Origin: Flavobacterium praedii
Lineage (GTDB): Bacteria > Bacteroidota > Bacteroidia > Flavobacteriales > Flavobacteriaceae
Length of the DNA stretch: 64,000 nt
NCBI RefSeq assembly: GCF_026810365.1
Contig: NZ_CP113948.1
Span: forward strand, 2,257,001 to 2,321,000
Reading direction: 5' to 3'
The notes under the pieces are model-generated. The model saw only the letters and a list, made by a program, of their open reading frames with translations, did not search any database and was not told the DNA's origin. Below, piece by piece: positions 1 through 8,935 of the stretch (within the stretch, counting starts at the first letter, position 1; every line of letters starts with the position of its first letter). A program made the position numbers and the translations under genes.

Positions 1-80
1 CTATTGACATTTACTACAATTTAACTAGATTAGCCTAATAATCCTATTTCCTTTTTTATTCATCTAAAAAAAACTGAAAA

Positions 81-1169
81 ATGAATCAAAAAAATCCGTA
101 TTTCAACAACTATAATTTCGAAAAAATAGCTGATACGCTCATCCGACTTGGTGTTCTTTTTTTATTGATAAGCTGGTGTTATGCCATCTTGAAACCCTTT
201 GTCCTCATCCTGATTTGGGCTGCTGTAATCGCTATAGCTTTCAGTCCCGTTTATGAATCGATCGTTAAATTATTTAGAGGTAAAAAAATAGTGGCCACTG
301 TTTTTTTGACGATAGTTCTACTCAGTATCCTCATAATCCCCAGTGTATTAGTTTCCCAATCCTTATACGAAGAGGTGAATAATTTCAGCCATACGTATCA
401 ATCAGGAGAACACCTAATTCCTCCTCCGGGAGAAAGCACCAAGAATTGGCCAACTATTACTAAACCAATATTAGAAATTTGGAAAAGTGCCTCAGAGGAC
501 ATTTCAAATGTGGTTTTCAAATATTCCGATCAATTAAAAATAGTTGGAGAATGGCTATTACTTGCCTTAGCAGGAGTTGGTAAAGGTATATTGCAATTTA
601 TCGCCTCCATAATCATAGCTATGGGATTATTATTGTATTCGGAATCAATAACATCGGTTTCCAAAAACATATTCATCAAACTAATAGGATCCAATGGAGA
701 ACATTATGCTTTGATCACTGTAATAACCATACGCAATGTGGTAAAAGGGTTTCTGGGAGTTGCCCTTATTCAGTCCTTAATGGTTGGAGCAGGCTTTTTT
801 ATGGCAGGTGTTCCCTTTGCAGGAATTTTGACAATCATTTGTCTCATACTCGCCATAATCCAAATAGGAATAGGTCCAATTGCTATTCCTGTTGTTATTT
901 ATATGTATTCGGTAACCGATACTACTACTGCTACACTTTTAGCTATTTGGATTGGCATCACGATGATTTCGGACAACATATTAAAACCAATCTTTCTGGG
1001 CAGAGGCAATCCACCTGCGCCGATGCTCGTGATATTTCTAGGTGCCATTGGAGGATTCATTTACAACGGATTCATTGGTTTATTCTTAGGAGCTGTAATT
1101 TTAACCTTAGGCTATAAATTCTTCCTTTCTTGGATAGAAATGATAGAAGACGAAAAGATAGAGGAATAG
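81..1169 (+). CDS. AI-2E family transporter (PerM/YdiK-type permease)
   Basis: A 362-residue polytopic inner-membrane protein. Hydrophobic segments lie at about residues 20-55, 70-95, 155-185, 215-245, 247-280, 285-310 and 315-350, with a polar stretch at about 96-150. This is the usual layout and length of the AI-2E transporter family (PF01594), whose members include TqsA and various ion or small-molecule exporters, so the substrate cannot be read from sequence. The ATG at 81 is preceded by an A-rich stretch with no Shine-Dalgarno site, as is normal in Flavobacteria. It appears monocistronic: the next gene is 500 bp away, on the other strand, across two repeat elements. Family assignment is firm; any role in quorum signalling is unsupported. 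Confidence 0.85.
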   Translation: MNQKNPYFNNYNFEKIADTLIRLGVLFLLISWCYAILKPFVLILIWAAVIAIAFSPVYESIVKLFRGKKIVATVFLTIVLLSILIIPSVLVSQSLYEEVNNFSHTYQSGEHLIPPPGESTKNWPTITKPILEIWKSASEDISNVVFKYSDQLKIVGEWLLLALAGVGKGILQFIASIIIAMGLLLYSESITSVSKNIFIKLIGSNGEHYALITVITIRNVVKGFLGVALIQSLMVGAGFFMAGVPFAGILTIICLILAIIQIGIGPIAIPVVIYMYSVTDTTTATLLAIWIGITMISDNILKPIFLGRGNPPAPMLVIFLGAIGGFIYNGFIGLFLGAVILTLGYKFFLSWIEMIEDEKIEE

Positions 1170-1209
1170 TTCAAATATCACCTATTTTTAAAGTTGAAAA
1201 TATTTTTTT

Positions 1210-1324
1210 GGGCGTGCCCCCGTTGAAAAAAGCGGCTTACTTTAGACACTGCTTACAAAGCCACTTTTCTCAACGGGGTCGGGCTATACGCGCTACTTCG
1301 GTAGCTAGCTTCTATCCCTCACGC
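1210..1324 (+). repeat. Structured intergenic repeat, family A copy 1
   Basis: Begins GGGCGTG and ends CCCTCACGC, so the ends pair (GCGTG/CACGC). Inside is a second stem (CGTTGAAAA... with ...TTCTCAACG), then GGTCGGGCTAT and a small hairpin around ACTTCGGTAG. Three more copies lie at 6189-6306, 11699-11813 and 32539-32653. Together with the element at 1480-1635 it fills the 502-bp gap after the AI-2E gene; I see no gene in that gap. Confidence 0.75.
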
Positions 1325-1479
1325 AACTCACAAGATGTTTAGGAAAAGCGATTAAATTCATTTTTACAAGAATCCAAATTACTACCATCAAATTACTCCC
1401 GAAACCATAACGAAGTTTATAGGTATTAAACTAGAGCGCTTAATTCTATAAACAACAGCATTTGTTTACTATTTTTCGA

Positions 1480-1635
1480 CCATATAAGTCATATAAGTTT
1501 TCTTTTTTAAAAAAGCGCATAAAATTAAGTTCATTTAAGTCAAATCTCGTAGTCGGATCAAGGGTTTTAACTTATATTCTCTTTAGGGTACTCACTTAAA
1601 GCACAGTAAAAAATAACTTATATGGCTTATATGGT
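1480..1635 (-). repeat. Terminal-inverted-repeat element, family B copy 1
   Basis: About 155 bp bounded by CATATAAGTCATATAAGTTT on the left and its near inverted copy ending ACTTATATGGCTTATATGG on the right. Read on the minus strand it shares internal blocks (GAATATAAGT, CTTAAATGAACTTA) with copies at 2891-3040 and 16274-16438. It has no coding capacity. Confidence 0.7.
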
Positions 1636-1671
1636 TAAAATTTAATACTGTAAATCATAGAATAAAGCCAA

Positions 1672-2841
1672 CTAGAGTAAATACACTTCAACTTTATCTC
1701 CTTTTTTCAGTTCATAATGACCGTGAGGTACATAAACCAATCCATTGGAAACGGAGAAAGAATTGAGCATAGATGAATTTTGATGCGTCAGAATTTCGGC
1801 TTCTCCATTGTTAATACTCGCTTTCAAAAATTGGGAACGGGTATTTTTTACTTCAAAATCATGGGCTAATGGAAGTAAAACAGCCTGTTGATAATTGGCT
1901 TCAGCCCCAGACAAAATGGTTAATGTAGGCAAAACGTATACATAAAAACAAGTTAGACAAGCAGCAGGATTTCCGGGCAATGCAAAAACCACTTTATTAT
2001 TTAACTTTCCTGCGAATAAAGGCTTCCCAGGTTTTTGGTTGACTTTGTAGAATAGCGTTTCTACTTGAAGATCTTTTAACGCACGAGCCACAAAATCATA
2101 ATCCCCAACCGATATTCCTCCCGAAACTAAAACTACATCATTGGCAGTTAACGCCTCATTCAGTTTGTTTTTAGTATTCTCAAAATCATCATTGACTTCA
2201 TATATAGTAACTTCATCATAAAAAGCGTCAATTAAAGCCGATTGCAGCATGATACCATTACTCTCATAGACTTTGCCGTATTCAAGAGGTGTTCCGGCTT
2301 TTGACAATTCATTACCAGTAACTACAATCCCAACCTTTGGTTTTTTATATACAGGAATTTTTGTAAAACCAAGCCCTGCCAAAAAACCGATGGCAGCAGC
2401 ATTTAACAAAGTTCCTTTTTGGAGTGCCAAATCCCCTGCTGAAATCTGTTCACCAATTGGTCTAACATTCGTTTCAGGCGCTACCAATTCGTCCAGCAGC
2501 AATTGCGTTCCGTTTGCTGCTACTTTTTCAATTTGGATAACTGCTTGCGCCGAATCGGGCACAGCAGCACCGGTAAAAATCTTTACGGCTTGTCCTGGAA
2601 TTAAATTTACCAAGTGAGAATCTCCCGCTTTTATTTCACTAACAATTACATAAACCAAAGCATCATGCAAACACAAAGCATAACCATCCATAGCCGATTG
2701 CCGAAAAGGCGGCATATTAATAGGCGACATCAGCGATTGTGCTAGAATATGTTTTCTTGCTTGAAATAAAGAAATCTCCACTTCCTGCAAAACAGGCAAA
2801 TTATGTTCTAATATTGAAAAGGCTTCTGGAACGGAAATCAT
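1672..2841 (-). CDS. moeA: Molybdopterin molybdenumtransferase MoeA
   Basis: Inserts molybdate into adenylylated molybdopterin, the last step of molybdenum cofactor synthesis, in the cytoplasm. Recognised from PPFRQSAMDGYAL near the N-terminus, the MoCF-domain motifs VVTGNEL and SGGISVGDYDF in the middle, KPGKPLFAGKL and ALPGNPAACL, and a C-terminal beta domain. From the internal ATG at 2841 the protein is 389 residues starting MISVPEAF, where family members usually begin; an upstream ATG at 2880 would add 13 residues. No other moa, mob or molybdoenzyme gene is in this window. It stands alone between two copies of the family B repeat. Confidence 0.88.
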   Translation of the reverse strand: MISVPEAFSILEHNLPVLQEVEISLFQARKHILAQSLMSPINMPPFRQSAMDGYALCLHDALVYVIVSEIKAGDSHLVNLIPGQAVKIFTGAAVPDSAQAVIQIEKVAANGTQLLLDELVAPETNVRPIGEQISAGDLALQKGTLLNAAAIGFLAGLGFTKIPVYKKPKVGIVVTGNELSKAGTPLEYGKVYESNGIMLQSALIDAFYDEVTIYEVNDDFENTKNKLNEALTANDVVLVSGGISVGDYDFVARALKDLQVETLFYKVNQKPGKPLFAGKLNNKVVFALPGNPAACLTCFYVYVLPTLTILSGAEANYQQAVLLPLAHDFEVKNTRSQFLKASINNGEAEILTHQNSSMLNSFSVSNGLVYVPHGHYELKKGDKVEVYLL

Positions 2842-2890
2842 AGGTTTATATTTTACGCTATATTCTATTTTAAACAGCATTTAATTTTGA

Positions 2891-3040
2891 AACATATAAG
2901 TAATATAAGAAAAAGAAAACTAGCTTTCCAAATAGTGGTTAAAGTAAATATAAGTGAAAAAAAATATATGTTTTTACTTAAATGGACTTAGTTCTTACTT
3001 AGCATTATTTAGCCTAAAAACTTATATGACTTATATGGTT
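2891..3040 (+). repeat. Terminal-inverted-repeat element, family B copy 2
   Basis: About 150 bp from CATATAAGTAATATAAG to CTTATATGACTTATATGG, with internal GTAAATATAAGTGAAAA and TTACTTAAATGGACTTAG matching copy 3. It occupies most of the gap between moeA and the TonB receptor gene. Confidence 0.7.
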
Positions 3041-3156
3041 TGAAAATTTATTTTAACAAATGCTTTTTTTTTAAAGAATTAAGTTGTTGTTGTTTTAGCA
3101 TTCAAAAATACAATTTGAAAACGACTTTTATACATAAAAAATCGAATCCATTTTTA

Positions 3157-5154
3157 TTAGAATCCAAAATTTAAATTCAAAACAAAATTTCTTCCTTGGC
3201 TCGGAATGTTGTTCCAGCTAGAAAAAGTAGAATAATACGTATCGAAAACATTCTCGACTCCTGCCCTAACATTCCATTTGATTTTTTCAACATAAAAAGA
3301 ATAACCAACAGACGTATTTAAAACTGCATAATCGGGCGTTTCATTCTCTCCATAATACGGACTAAATTGTGATTGAGTGGCGTTTCCAACAATAGCAATC
3401 GAGGCCGAAACTCTATTTTTTAAATAATTAAAAGCGCTCGAATAACTAAACGGACTGATAAAAGGTAAATTCCTATTGTTGCTATCCTTGCCATAGGCAT
3501 AAACCAGCTGTGATTGCCATTTTAAACTTTCTAAAATTTGATATTCTAAATTCAAATCAATATTAAAAATCGTGGCATAATCTAAAGCTTTGTATATTTT
3601 TACTCCATTGGCACCAATTGTCATCGGAATTAATTTTGCATCAGGAACGCCCACAATGTAGTTGGAAACATGAAAAAAAGTTGCCGATACTTTAGAACTC
3701 CACTTGCTTTTTGAATAGCCAAAAGACAGACTCGACTCCAGAGATTGCTCATTGGCCAAATCGGGATTCCCTATATAATCGTATCCATCAAAGCTGTTGA
3801 ACAAATAAAAACCATAGCCTTCGGAAACTGCCGGTGCACGTTCTCCAAATCCAAATCCTAACCCATATTCGAAACCATTTTTAGCATAACTATATTTGCT
3901 CGAAAAACTGCCAAGAATCCTCTTATTGAGAGCATCCATTTTGGGATAAAAAATCTGCAGACTTTCCAATCCAAATTGACTGGCAACTTTATTAGTATGA
4001 CTGGCAATACTAGCTGTAAACAGCAAATTTGAATGGGGATTTAAAACCAGATTATCCTCTAAGAACAATCCATAATACAACGTCCTCACATCGGGCCAAG
4101 TGTACATGAACATCAAGTTCTCGTTTGGATCATTGGGATACATCGTCATTTCGGCGACAGAACGATTGTAGAATGAACTAACATCAGCCGTGAAATGATG
4201 TGCTCCAAAAATACCTTTTGCTTTTGAATACATTCCATACGTATCACTCCAGCCTGGCATATCCATGTGAATGGGAACCTCAGGGCGCTTGGTATCGTCC
4301 ATAGTATGCGTTATAGTATTGTAGTACAACTTGGATTCCCAAGATTGAAGAGTTACTCCTGTGGGAGCATATTCATAACTCAAAGAAGTTATCAATGCTT
4401 TCGCTAAAGAAACATCCATTGGTAAAGCGGGATAACCTACATCGGTTGCTTTGTCATAAATAACGGATGCTTTTACCATTTTATCCGTATCCAATCGTAC
4501 TCCAGAAGAAGCCGATATATTCAACTTTTGAAACTGAGAAAATTGAATTTCTTTGTTGTTTCCAGCAAAATAATTAGCTGCTTTTCGGAACATAAAATCA
4601 GTATCGATATAAAACGATTTGTCTACAAAACTGACAGCCGATCCAATAATTTTCTGATTACTATTCGACTCATAACCCGCATTCAAAGTGGTATTCCAAC
4701 CTAAATTCGAAAAATTGCTTTGATTTTTTTTTAAATCAATAGCACCACCAATTGTAGCTCCGTGACAACCACCTTCTTGACCGGAAACAACGGTAGCTTC
4801 GGCCAGATTTGAAACCTCTACATAAGAAGTAATTGGATCCATTTTGTCTGTACAGGCACCAAAAATACGCATACCGTCTATAGTAACCAATGTACGTTCG
4901 GTAGCCATACTATTGAGAATCGGTTCCCAAGCATAACCGCCTCTTTTAATCATTTCTACTTTGGAAGATTGTTGAAGGTATTCATCAATCGTGGCAAGTG
5001 GTTTGCTTTGTTTTTGATACAGTTTGGTTTTCTTTCCAATAACAATAACTTCATTCAGTGGTTTGGCAACAATTGAATCCTTTTGTTTTTGTTGGGCAAA
5101 AAAAGTTATAGTACTAAAAAAAGACAGCAGTAGAAGAAAAGTTGTTTTTTTCAT
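3157..5154 (-). CDS. TonB-dependent receptor, copper (OprC/NosA) type
   Basis: Outer-membrane active transporter, 665 residues from the ATG at 5154; a longer frame upstream adds 8 unlikely residues. A signal peptide ends near residue 20 (FFAQ), followed by a TonB-box-like segment (NEVIVIGKK), a plug at about 45-160 and a beta-barrel ending in an aromatic residue (NFGF). The plug holds GMRIFGACTDKMDPITSY, with Cys101 and Met105 forming a CxxxM pair. In Pseudomonas OprC a CxxxM motif in the plug helps bind Cu(I), and the family motif MDP.TSY follows it here too. There is no carboxypeptidase-like N-terminal domain. The Met/His-rich lipoprotein gene lies upstream on the same strand, supporting copper as the substrate. 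Direct transport evidence is absent. Confidence 0.82.
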   Translation of the reverse strand: MKKTTFLLLLSFFSTITFFAQQKQKDSIVAKPLNEVIVIGKKTKLYQKQSKPLATIDEYLQQSSKVEMIKRGGYAWEPILNSMATERTLVTIDGMRIFGACTDKMDPITSYVEVSNLAEATVVSGQEGGCHGATIGGAIDLKKNQSNFSNLGWNTTLNAGYESNSNQKIIGSAVSFVDKSFYIDTDFMFRKAANYFAGNNKEIQFSQFQKLNISASSGVRLDTDKMVKASVIYDKATDVGYPALPMDVSLAKALITSLSYEYAPTGVTLQSWESKLYYNTITHTMDDTKRPEVPIHMDMPGWSDTYGMYSKAKGIFGAHHFTADVSSFYNRSVAEMTMYPNDPNENLMFMYTWPDVRTLYYGLFLEDNLVLNPHSNLLFTASIASHTNKVASQFGLESLQIFYPKMDALNKRILGSFSSKYSYAKNGFEYGLGFGFGERAPAVSEGYGFYLFNSFDGYDYIGNPDLANEQSLESSLSFGYSKSKWSSKVSATFFHVSNYIVGVPDAKLIPMTIGANGVKIYKALDYATIFNIDLNLEYQILESLKWQSQLVYAYGKDSNNRNLPFISPFSYSSAFNYLKNRVSASIAIVGNATQSQFSPYYGENETPDYAVLNTSVGYSFYVEKIKWNVRAGVENVFDTYYSTFSSWNNIPSQGRNFVLNLNFGF

Positions 5155-5245
5155 CGAAATAAAATTTTGCATGCACAAGATTATTCAATCTGCGCTGGCG
5201 TTACTATTGATAATTAATTGGGTTTAAAGCAATTTCAAACCGATA

Positions 5246-5281
5246 AAAAAGGTCAAAAACCAAAATCGATAATTGACCTTT
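5246..5281 (-). terminator. Predicted terminator after the copper-locus lipoprotein
   Basis: AAAGGTCA pairs with TGACCTTT across an ~18-nt loop, and the minus-strand transcript runs into a U-rich tract. It suggests that the lipoprotein and the TonB receptor are at least partly separate transcripts. Confidence 0.5.
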
Positions 5282-5291
5282 CTTTATTCAA

Positions 5292-6140
5292 CTAGAATTC
5301 TAATTCAAAGTAAATACTACTTGCCGGAACTGCATCCGTGATAGTTTCTCCCTTTAAAACTTCATTATTGGCATTCAATAATTGTAAGTTTATTTTCCAA
5401 TAGCCCGTCATTGTAAGTGACATTTTTCCATTGTATAATCCTCCAACAACTGTTTGAGTCAAATCGACATTGTTTGGCGAACTATGATTACCCATACTTG
5501 GCATTCTTGGGTCAATTTTTAATTTAAAATTATCCACAACAGGAAAAGTCATCATGTCTTGCATTTTAAAAACCCCCACTTCAATGTCGTTGATGGCTAC
5601 TTTTGGATGATGTGGTTCTGCATAAGCCACTATATATCTCACGCCATCGGTTCCTGTAAAAGTAGTAACCCTTTGTTTTAAGGAAGCAGGAACATCGATT
5701 TTGGAAGTAACCGAAAAAGCAGTTCCATTGATGGTATAATCAATTTTCAGATCCCAATATTCGGTAGCGTTTTGTGCCATTTGAAAAACAATATATCCTT
5801 TATATAATGTTGTTTCGGCAGACTCTTTTTCAATTTTGGATTTTGGACAAGAATGTATCATTGAAGTCATGTGCATCATTGGCATCCAAGTAGCTGTCGC
5901 GTTTTTTACATACTGACCAGTTACATTATCCTTGATTCTAAAGGCAACTTCGTTAAATCCTTGTTCTAAACCGCTCATGTGTTTGTATAATTCGATAGTA
6001 TGAGTTGTATTGGTTATTTCTTGAAATTTGGTTAGACCATCAAGCTCATTTACTGCAGGTTCTGTAGAATCAGAAGAACAAGAGGCAAAGGCAAGAGCTA
6101 CTACTATTAATATGATATTTTTTTTAAATTGAATTTTCAT
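5292..6140 (-). CDS. Met/His-rich lipoprotein, probable copper-binding (YtkA-like)
   Basis: A 282-residue exported lipoprotein: hydrophobic signal with lipobox ending FASC (Cys21), then an acidic/serine linker. Two beta-rich repeats follow (about 45-150 and 165-280). The first contains WMPMMHMTSMIHSCP at residues 85-99, dense in Met, His and Cys and typical of Cu(I)-binding periplasmic proteins; the second has MQDMMTF and RMPSMGNHSSP. The arrangement resembles YtkA/FixH-like domains, but that assignment is tentative. It lies directly upstream of the CxxxM TonB receptor on the same strand, so I infer that it hands over or captures copper at the outer membrane. An alternative is a general metal chaperone. 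Confidence 0.7.
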   Translation of the reverse strand: MKIQFKKNIILIVVALAFASCSSDSTEPAVNELDGLTKFQEITNTTHTIELYKHMSGLEQGFNEVAFRIKDNVTGQYVKNATATWMPMMHMTSMIHSCPKSKIEKESAETTLYKGYIVFQMAQNATEYWDLKIDYTINGTAFSVTSKIDVPASLKQRVTTFTGTDGVRYIVAYAEPHHPKVAINDIEVGVFKMQDMMTFPVVDNFKLKIDPRMPSMGNHSSPNNVDLTQTVVGGLYNGKMSLTMTGYWKINLQLLNANNEVLKGETITDAVPASSIYFELEF

Positions 6141-6188
6141 TTGAAAAGTGTTTTTATTAATTAAATTTTGGATAAAGTTGTTTGTTTT

Positions 6189-6306
6189 GCGTGAGGGATT
6201 GCAGTGGAGCTCTTTTTTTATCCCGTTTTTTTACGGGATAAAAAAAAGCGGGAACGTAAAGCCCGACCCGAGCCCGATAGCCATCGGGGCGACGAGGGTC
6301 ACGCCC
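6189..6306 (-). repeat. Structured intergenic repeat, family A copy 2
   Basis: Minus-strand copy: GGGCGTGACCC ... GGTCGGGCTTTACG ... ATCCCTCACGC. The internal hairpin here is TATCCCG/CGGGATA with T-rich flanks, unrelated in sequence to the stems of the other copies. It makes up most of the 307-bp gap between the lipoprotein and the small Cys-rich gene; the rest is featureless AT-rich DNA. Confidence 0.72.
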
Positions 6307-6447
6307 AAATAAAATTTAGCCTACTCACGAAGCCTATTAAAATACTAGTGTTATAAATTAATTTGCCAAAAAAACGGAACAATTGATTCCATATAAAAAT
6401 TGCCTTTTGAAAAATCAAAAAGCCGCAGTTATAGTCCTCAATAAAAA

Positions 6448-6822
6448 TTAAGAAATAAAAATGGGAGGTCTGAAAATGAATTCCAAATGAGAATTGGAAT
6501 ATAAATTAGAATAGATATAATTGCAATTTTCGTTATTCAAGAAAGAAACAGCAGCTATTGCAAATGGGTTAATTTCCTCAAAAAACAATACTTCAAGAAC
6601 GGAAGAATAGCCTTTTTTATCGGAAGAGGCGGGCTTTTCGTTTTCGGCAGCTTTGGCCAATTCTTTCATCAAATGACATTTTCCGTTACAATGCATCATT
6701 GGTTTGGCTTTGTTTTCACAAAGTACCTTTGAGATGTATTCATAATTGATTGCGTAATCTATAACCGGAAAAATCGGTTTTAGAAATACAGCAATGATGA
6801 TTATGAATATGATATTTTTCAC
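6448..6822 (-). CDS. Small membrane-anchored Cys/Met/His protein, putative metal handling
   Basis: 124 residues with one N-terminal hydrophobic segment (residues 3-20), then CENKAKPMMHCNGKCHLM at 35-52 (Cys35, Cys45, Cys49, His44, His50, two Met pairs), a Lys/Glu-rich linker and a hydrophobic C-terminal part. I know of similar small proteins beside copper and heavy-metal genes in Bacteroidetes but cannot name a characterised family. Position upstream of the Met/His-rich lipoprotein and the CxxxM receptor, on the same strand, supports a place in the same copper locus. A repeat element separates it from the lipoprotein, so co-transcription is uncertain. Confidence 0.6.
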   Translation of the reverse strand: MKNIIFIIIIAVFLKPIFPVIDYAINYEYISKVLCENKAKPMMHCNGKCHLMKELAKAAENEKPASSDKKGYSSVLEVLFFEEINPFAIAAVSFLNNENCNYIYSNLYSNSHLEFIFRPPIFIS

Positions 6823-6944
6823 GATACAAAGATAGGATACGATTTCTAAAATGATATGACTAAAATCAGTTTTTGATAAATTAACGTTAAAGCATTAAAC
6901 CTTTGATTCTTATATTCGTCTTATTGCTGTAACTTAAAAACAAA

Positions 6945-7388
6945 ATGAAAATGAAAAATTTAATTATTGCCTTAGTATTTGGAATGGGCTTAACTGGATT
7001 TGCTCAGGAAGCTACTCCAAAACCCAACAGAGCCAATATGGAAAAAATGACTCCTGAACAACGCCAACAAAAACATTTGGCCTATTTAACCAAAGAATTG
7101 ACGTTGGATGCCAAACAACAAGAAGCTGTTGGTAAAATATTAGCGGACAAAAAAGCTAAAATGCAAGATGCAAAAGAGCAAAAAGACACTCGAAAAGCCA
7201 ATGGAGATAAATTGACTTCAGAAGAAAGAGCTGCATTCAGAAACAACATGCAAGCCGAAAAAGAAGATACTGAAGCTAAAATGAAAGCGGTTTTATCTGC
7301 CGATCAATATCAAAAATGGCAAGATCTGAGAGCCGAAAAAAAAGATAAAATGAAAGACAAGATGAAAGAAAGAAGAGGAGGAATGTAG
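6945..7388 (+). CDS. Small exported Spy/CpxP-like helical protein
   Basis: 147 residues: signal peptide (ending about residue 20, TGFAQ), then an almost entirely alpha-helical, Lys/Glu/Met-rich mature part containing MTPEQRQQKHLAYLTKEL, LTLDAKQQEAVGKIL and LSADQYQKWQDLRAEK. The two L-[ST]-x2-Q-like blocks and high charge resemble periplasmic Spy/CpxP chaperone-like proteins. The C-terminus is a low-complexity run of DKMK repeats. Divergent from the copper locus, with ~120 bp between the starts. In enterobacteria Spy responds to envelope stress, including copper and zinc; a similar role here is inference. ATG at 6945 or 6951. Confidence 0.6.
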   Translation: MKMKNLIIALVFGMGLTGFAQEATPKPNRANMEKMTPEQRQQKHLAYLTKELTLDAKQQEAVGKILADKKAKMQDAKEQKDTRKANGDKLTSEERAAFRNNMQAEKEDTEAKMKAVLSADQYQKWQDLRAEKKDKMKDKMKERRGGM

Positions 7389-7422
7389 AAAATCATTCCA
7401 ATTATATTTAAATGTTAAACGA

Positions 7423-7479
7423 AAAATTCCACTAATAAACACAAATAGATTCGTGCTAATTAGTGGAATTTGTGTTTTT
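7423..7479 (+). terminator. Long inverted repeat / probable terminator
   Basis: AAATTCCACTAAT and ATTAGTGGAATTT form a 13-bp stem with a 22-nt loop, followed by TGTGTTTTT. It lies 35 bp after the Spy-like gene and probably ends its transcript. Confidence 0.5.
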
Positions 7480-7482
7480 ACT

Positions 7483-7573
7483 CCTGCAGGGTTTTTTCTA
7501 ACCTTGTAGGTGTTTTTTTTTAATGTTCCTTATAAAAGTTATACCTACAAGGTTAGAATAAAACCTTGTAGAC
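7483..7573. repeat. Inverted repeat built from CCTTGTAGGT units
   Basis: CTAACCTTGTAGGT (7498-7511) and ACCTACAAGGTTAG (7543-7556) are perfect 14-bp inverted repeats, flanked by further partial copies (CCTGCAGGG at 7483, AAACCTTGTAG at 7561). It lies between the convergent Spy-like and hemL genes. It is a simple intergenic palindrome that could act as a bidirectional terminator. Confidence 0.55.
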
Positions 7574-7582
7574 ATCGAGAAA

Positions 7583-8869
7583 TTAAAATGTTTTAGAAAC
7601 TTTATCAATCGCTTGAATGGTGAAATCCAAGTCTTCATACGTTAATGCATCGGTGATGAACCAAGTTTCATACGCAGATGGCGCGATATAGATTCCTTCG
7701 GCCACTAATCCGTGGAAGAATTTCTTGAACGTTTCATTATCTCCCGCAGCTGCAGATTTAAAATCGGTTACTGGATTGGCATCAAAGTGAACTGAAATCA
7801 TCGAACCAATTCTATTGATGGTAAAAACCACATTATTGGCTTTCAATACCCTTTCGATTCCAGCTCCTAAATAAGCTGTTTTCTCTTCTAATCTTTTAAA
7901 AATAGCGCGATCAGTATCTAATGCTTGCAACATGGCCAATCCAGCAGCCATAGCCAATGGGTTTCCGGACAACGTTCCCGCTTGATAAACAGGCCCTAAT
8001 GGCGCCAAGAAATTCATAATTTCGGCACGAGCTGCAAAAGCTCCAACGGGCAAACCACCACCAATTACTTTTCCGAAACAAACAATATCGGCATTAATAT
8101 TGAACAATTCTTGAACTCCACCTCTGGCCAATCTGAAACCTGTCATTACCTCATCAAAAATCAATAGGATTCCATTTGCTGTACACAACTCGCGCAATCC
8201 TTCTAGAAATCCTTTAGCAGGTGGAATACAACCCATATTTCCTGCAACGGGTTCTACAATTATAGCGGCAATTTCATTTTTATTGGCTTCGATTAAAGTA
8301 GCCACATTTTCCAAATCATTGTATTTGGCTAGTAAAGTGTCTTTGGCAGTTCCAGCAGTTACACCTGGACTGTTTGGTGTTCCAAAAGTAACAGCACCAC
8401 TCCCCGCTTGAATTAAAAACGAATCGGAATGTCCGTGATAACAACCTGCGAATTTGATTATTTTGTCTCTTTTGGTAAATCCACGAGCCAAACGCACCGC
8501 GCTCATACACGCTTCTGTGCCCGAATTTACAAAACGGATTTTATCTATATTTGGAACCATCGAAACGGCAAGTGCTGCAATTTGAGTTTCCAATTCGGTT
8601 GGCATTCCGAAAGACGTTCCTAATTTGGCTTTTTGAATTACGGCTTCGACCACCGGTTCGTAGGCATGACCCAAAATCATTGGTCCCCAAGAATTAATAT
8701 AGTCGATTAAACGGTTTCCGTCTTCATCGTACAAATAGGCTCCTTTGGCACTTTTTACAAATATTGGTGTTCCGCCCACAGCTTTAAACGCTCTTACTGG
8801 TGAATTTACTCCTCCTGGGATTACTTTTTCTGCTTCCGCAAAAAGTTCACTACTTCTTTTGTATATCAT
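7583..8869 (-). CDS. hemL: Glutamate-1-semialdehyde 2,1-aminomutase
   Basis: PLP enzyme converting glutamate-1-semialdehyde to 5-aminolevulinate, the C5 route to heme. 428 residues, normal length. Visible motifs: [12 protein letters not shown] near the N-terminus, [41 protein letters not shown] and the PLP-lysine motif [14 protein letters not shown] (Lys near residue 267). The gene stands alone; no other hem gene is in this window. ATG at 8869 gives the expected start ([13 protein letters not shown]). Confidence 0.95.
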   Translation of the reverse strand: MIYKRSSELFAEAEKVIPGGVNSPVRAFKAVGGTPIFVKSAKGAYLYDEDGNRLIDYINSWGPMILGHAYEPVVEAVIQKAKLGTSFGMPTELETQIAALAVSMVPNIDKIRFVNSGTEACMSAVRLARGFTKRDKIIKFAGCYHGHSDSFLIQAGSGAVTFGTPNSPGVTAGTAKDTLLAKYNDLENVATLIEANKNEIAAIIVEPVAGNMGCIPPAKGFLEGLRELCTANGILLIFDEVMTGFRLARGGVQELFNINADIVCFGKVIGGGLPVGAFAARAEIMNFLAPLGPVYQAGTLSGNPLAMAAGLAMLQALDTDRAIFKRLEEKTAYLGAGIERVLKANNVVFTINRIGSMISVHFDANPVTDFKSAAAGDNETFKKFFHGLVAEGIYIAPSAYETWFITDALTYEDLDFTIQAIDKVSKTF

Positions 8870-8908
8870 TACTATTTATGATTTTAGATTTTTGACTTTA
8901 GATTTTTA

Positions 8909-8935
8909 TTCCCCCTTTGGGGTTTAAGGGGGCTA
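8909..8935 (-). repeat. CCCCC/GGGGG palindrome (family D copy 1)
   Basis: On the minus strand TAGCCCCCTTAAACCCC-AAAGGGGG. The element begins inside the TAG stop codon of the glucosaminidase gene. Other copies: 27913-27940, 34361-34386 and 35022-35063. Confidence 0.65.

Noticed and set aside
1130..1342. Possible 70-residue protein after the AI-2E gene
   Set aside because: It overlaps the 3' end of the permease gene and then reads through the family A repeat; composition is that of the repeat, not of a protein.
1480..3040. Composite transposon carrying moeA between two family B elements
   Set aside because: No transposase and no target duplication seen; moeA looks native in base composition. 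The flanking arrangement alone is not enough.
5024..5227. ORF antisense to the start of the copper receptor gene
   Set aside because: Fully overlaps the signal peptide region of a well-supported gene and has no independent support.
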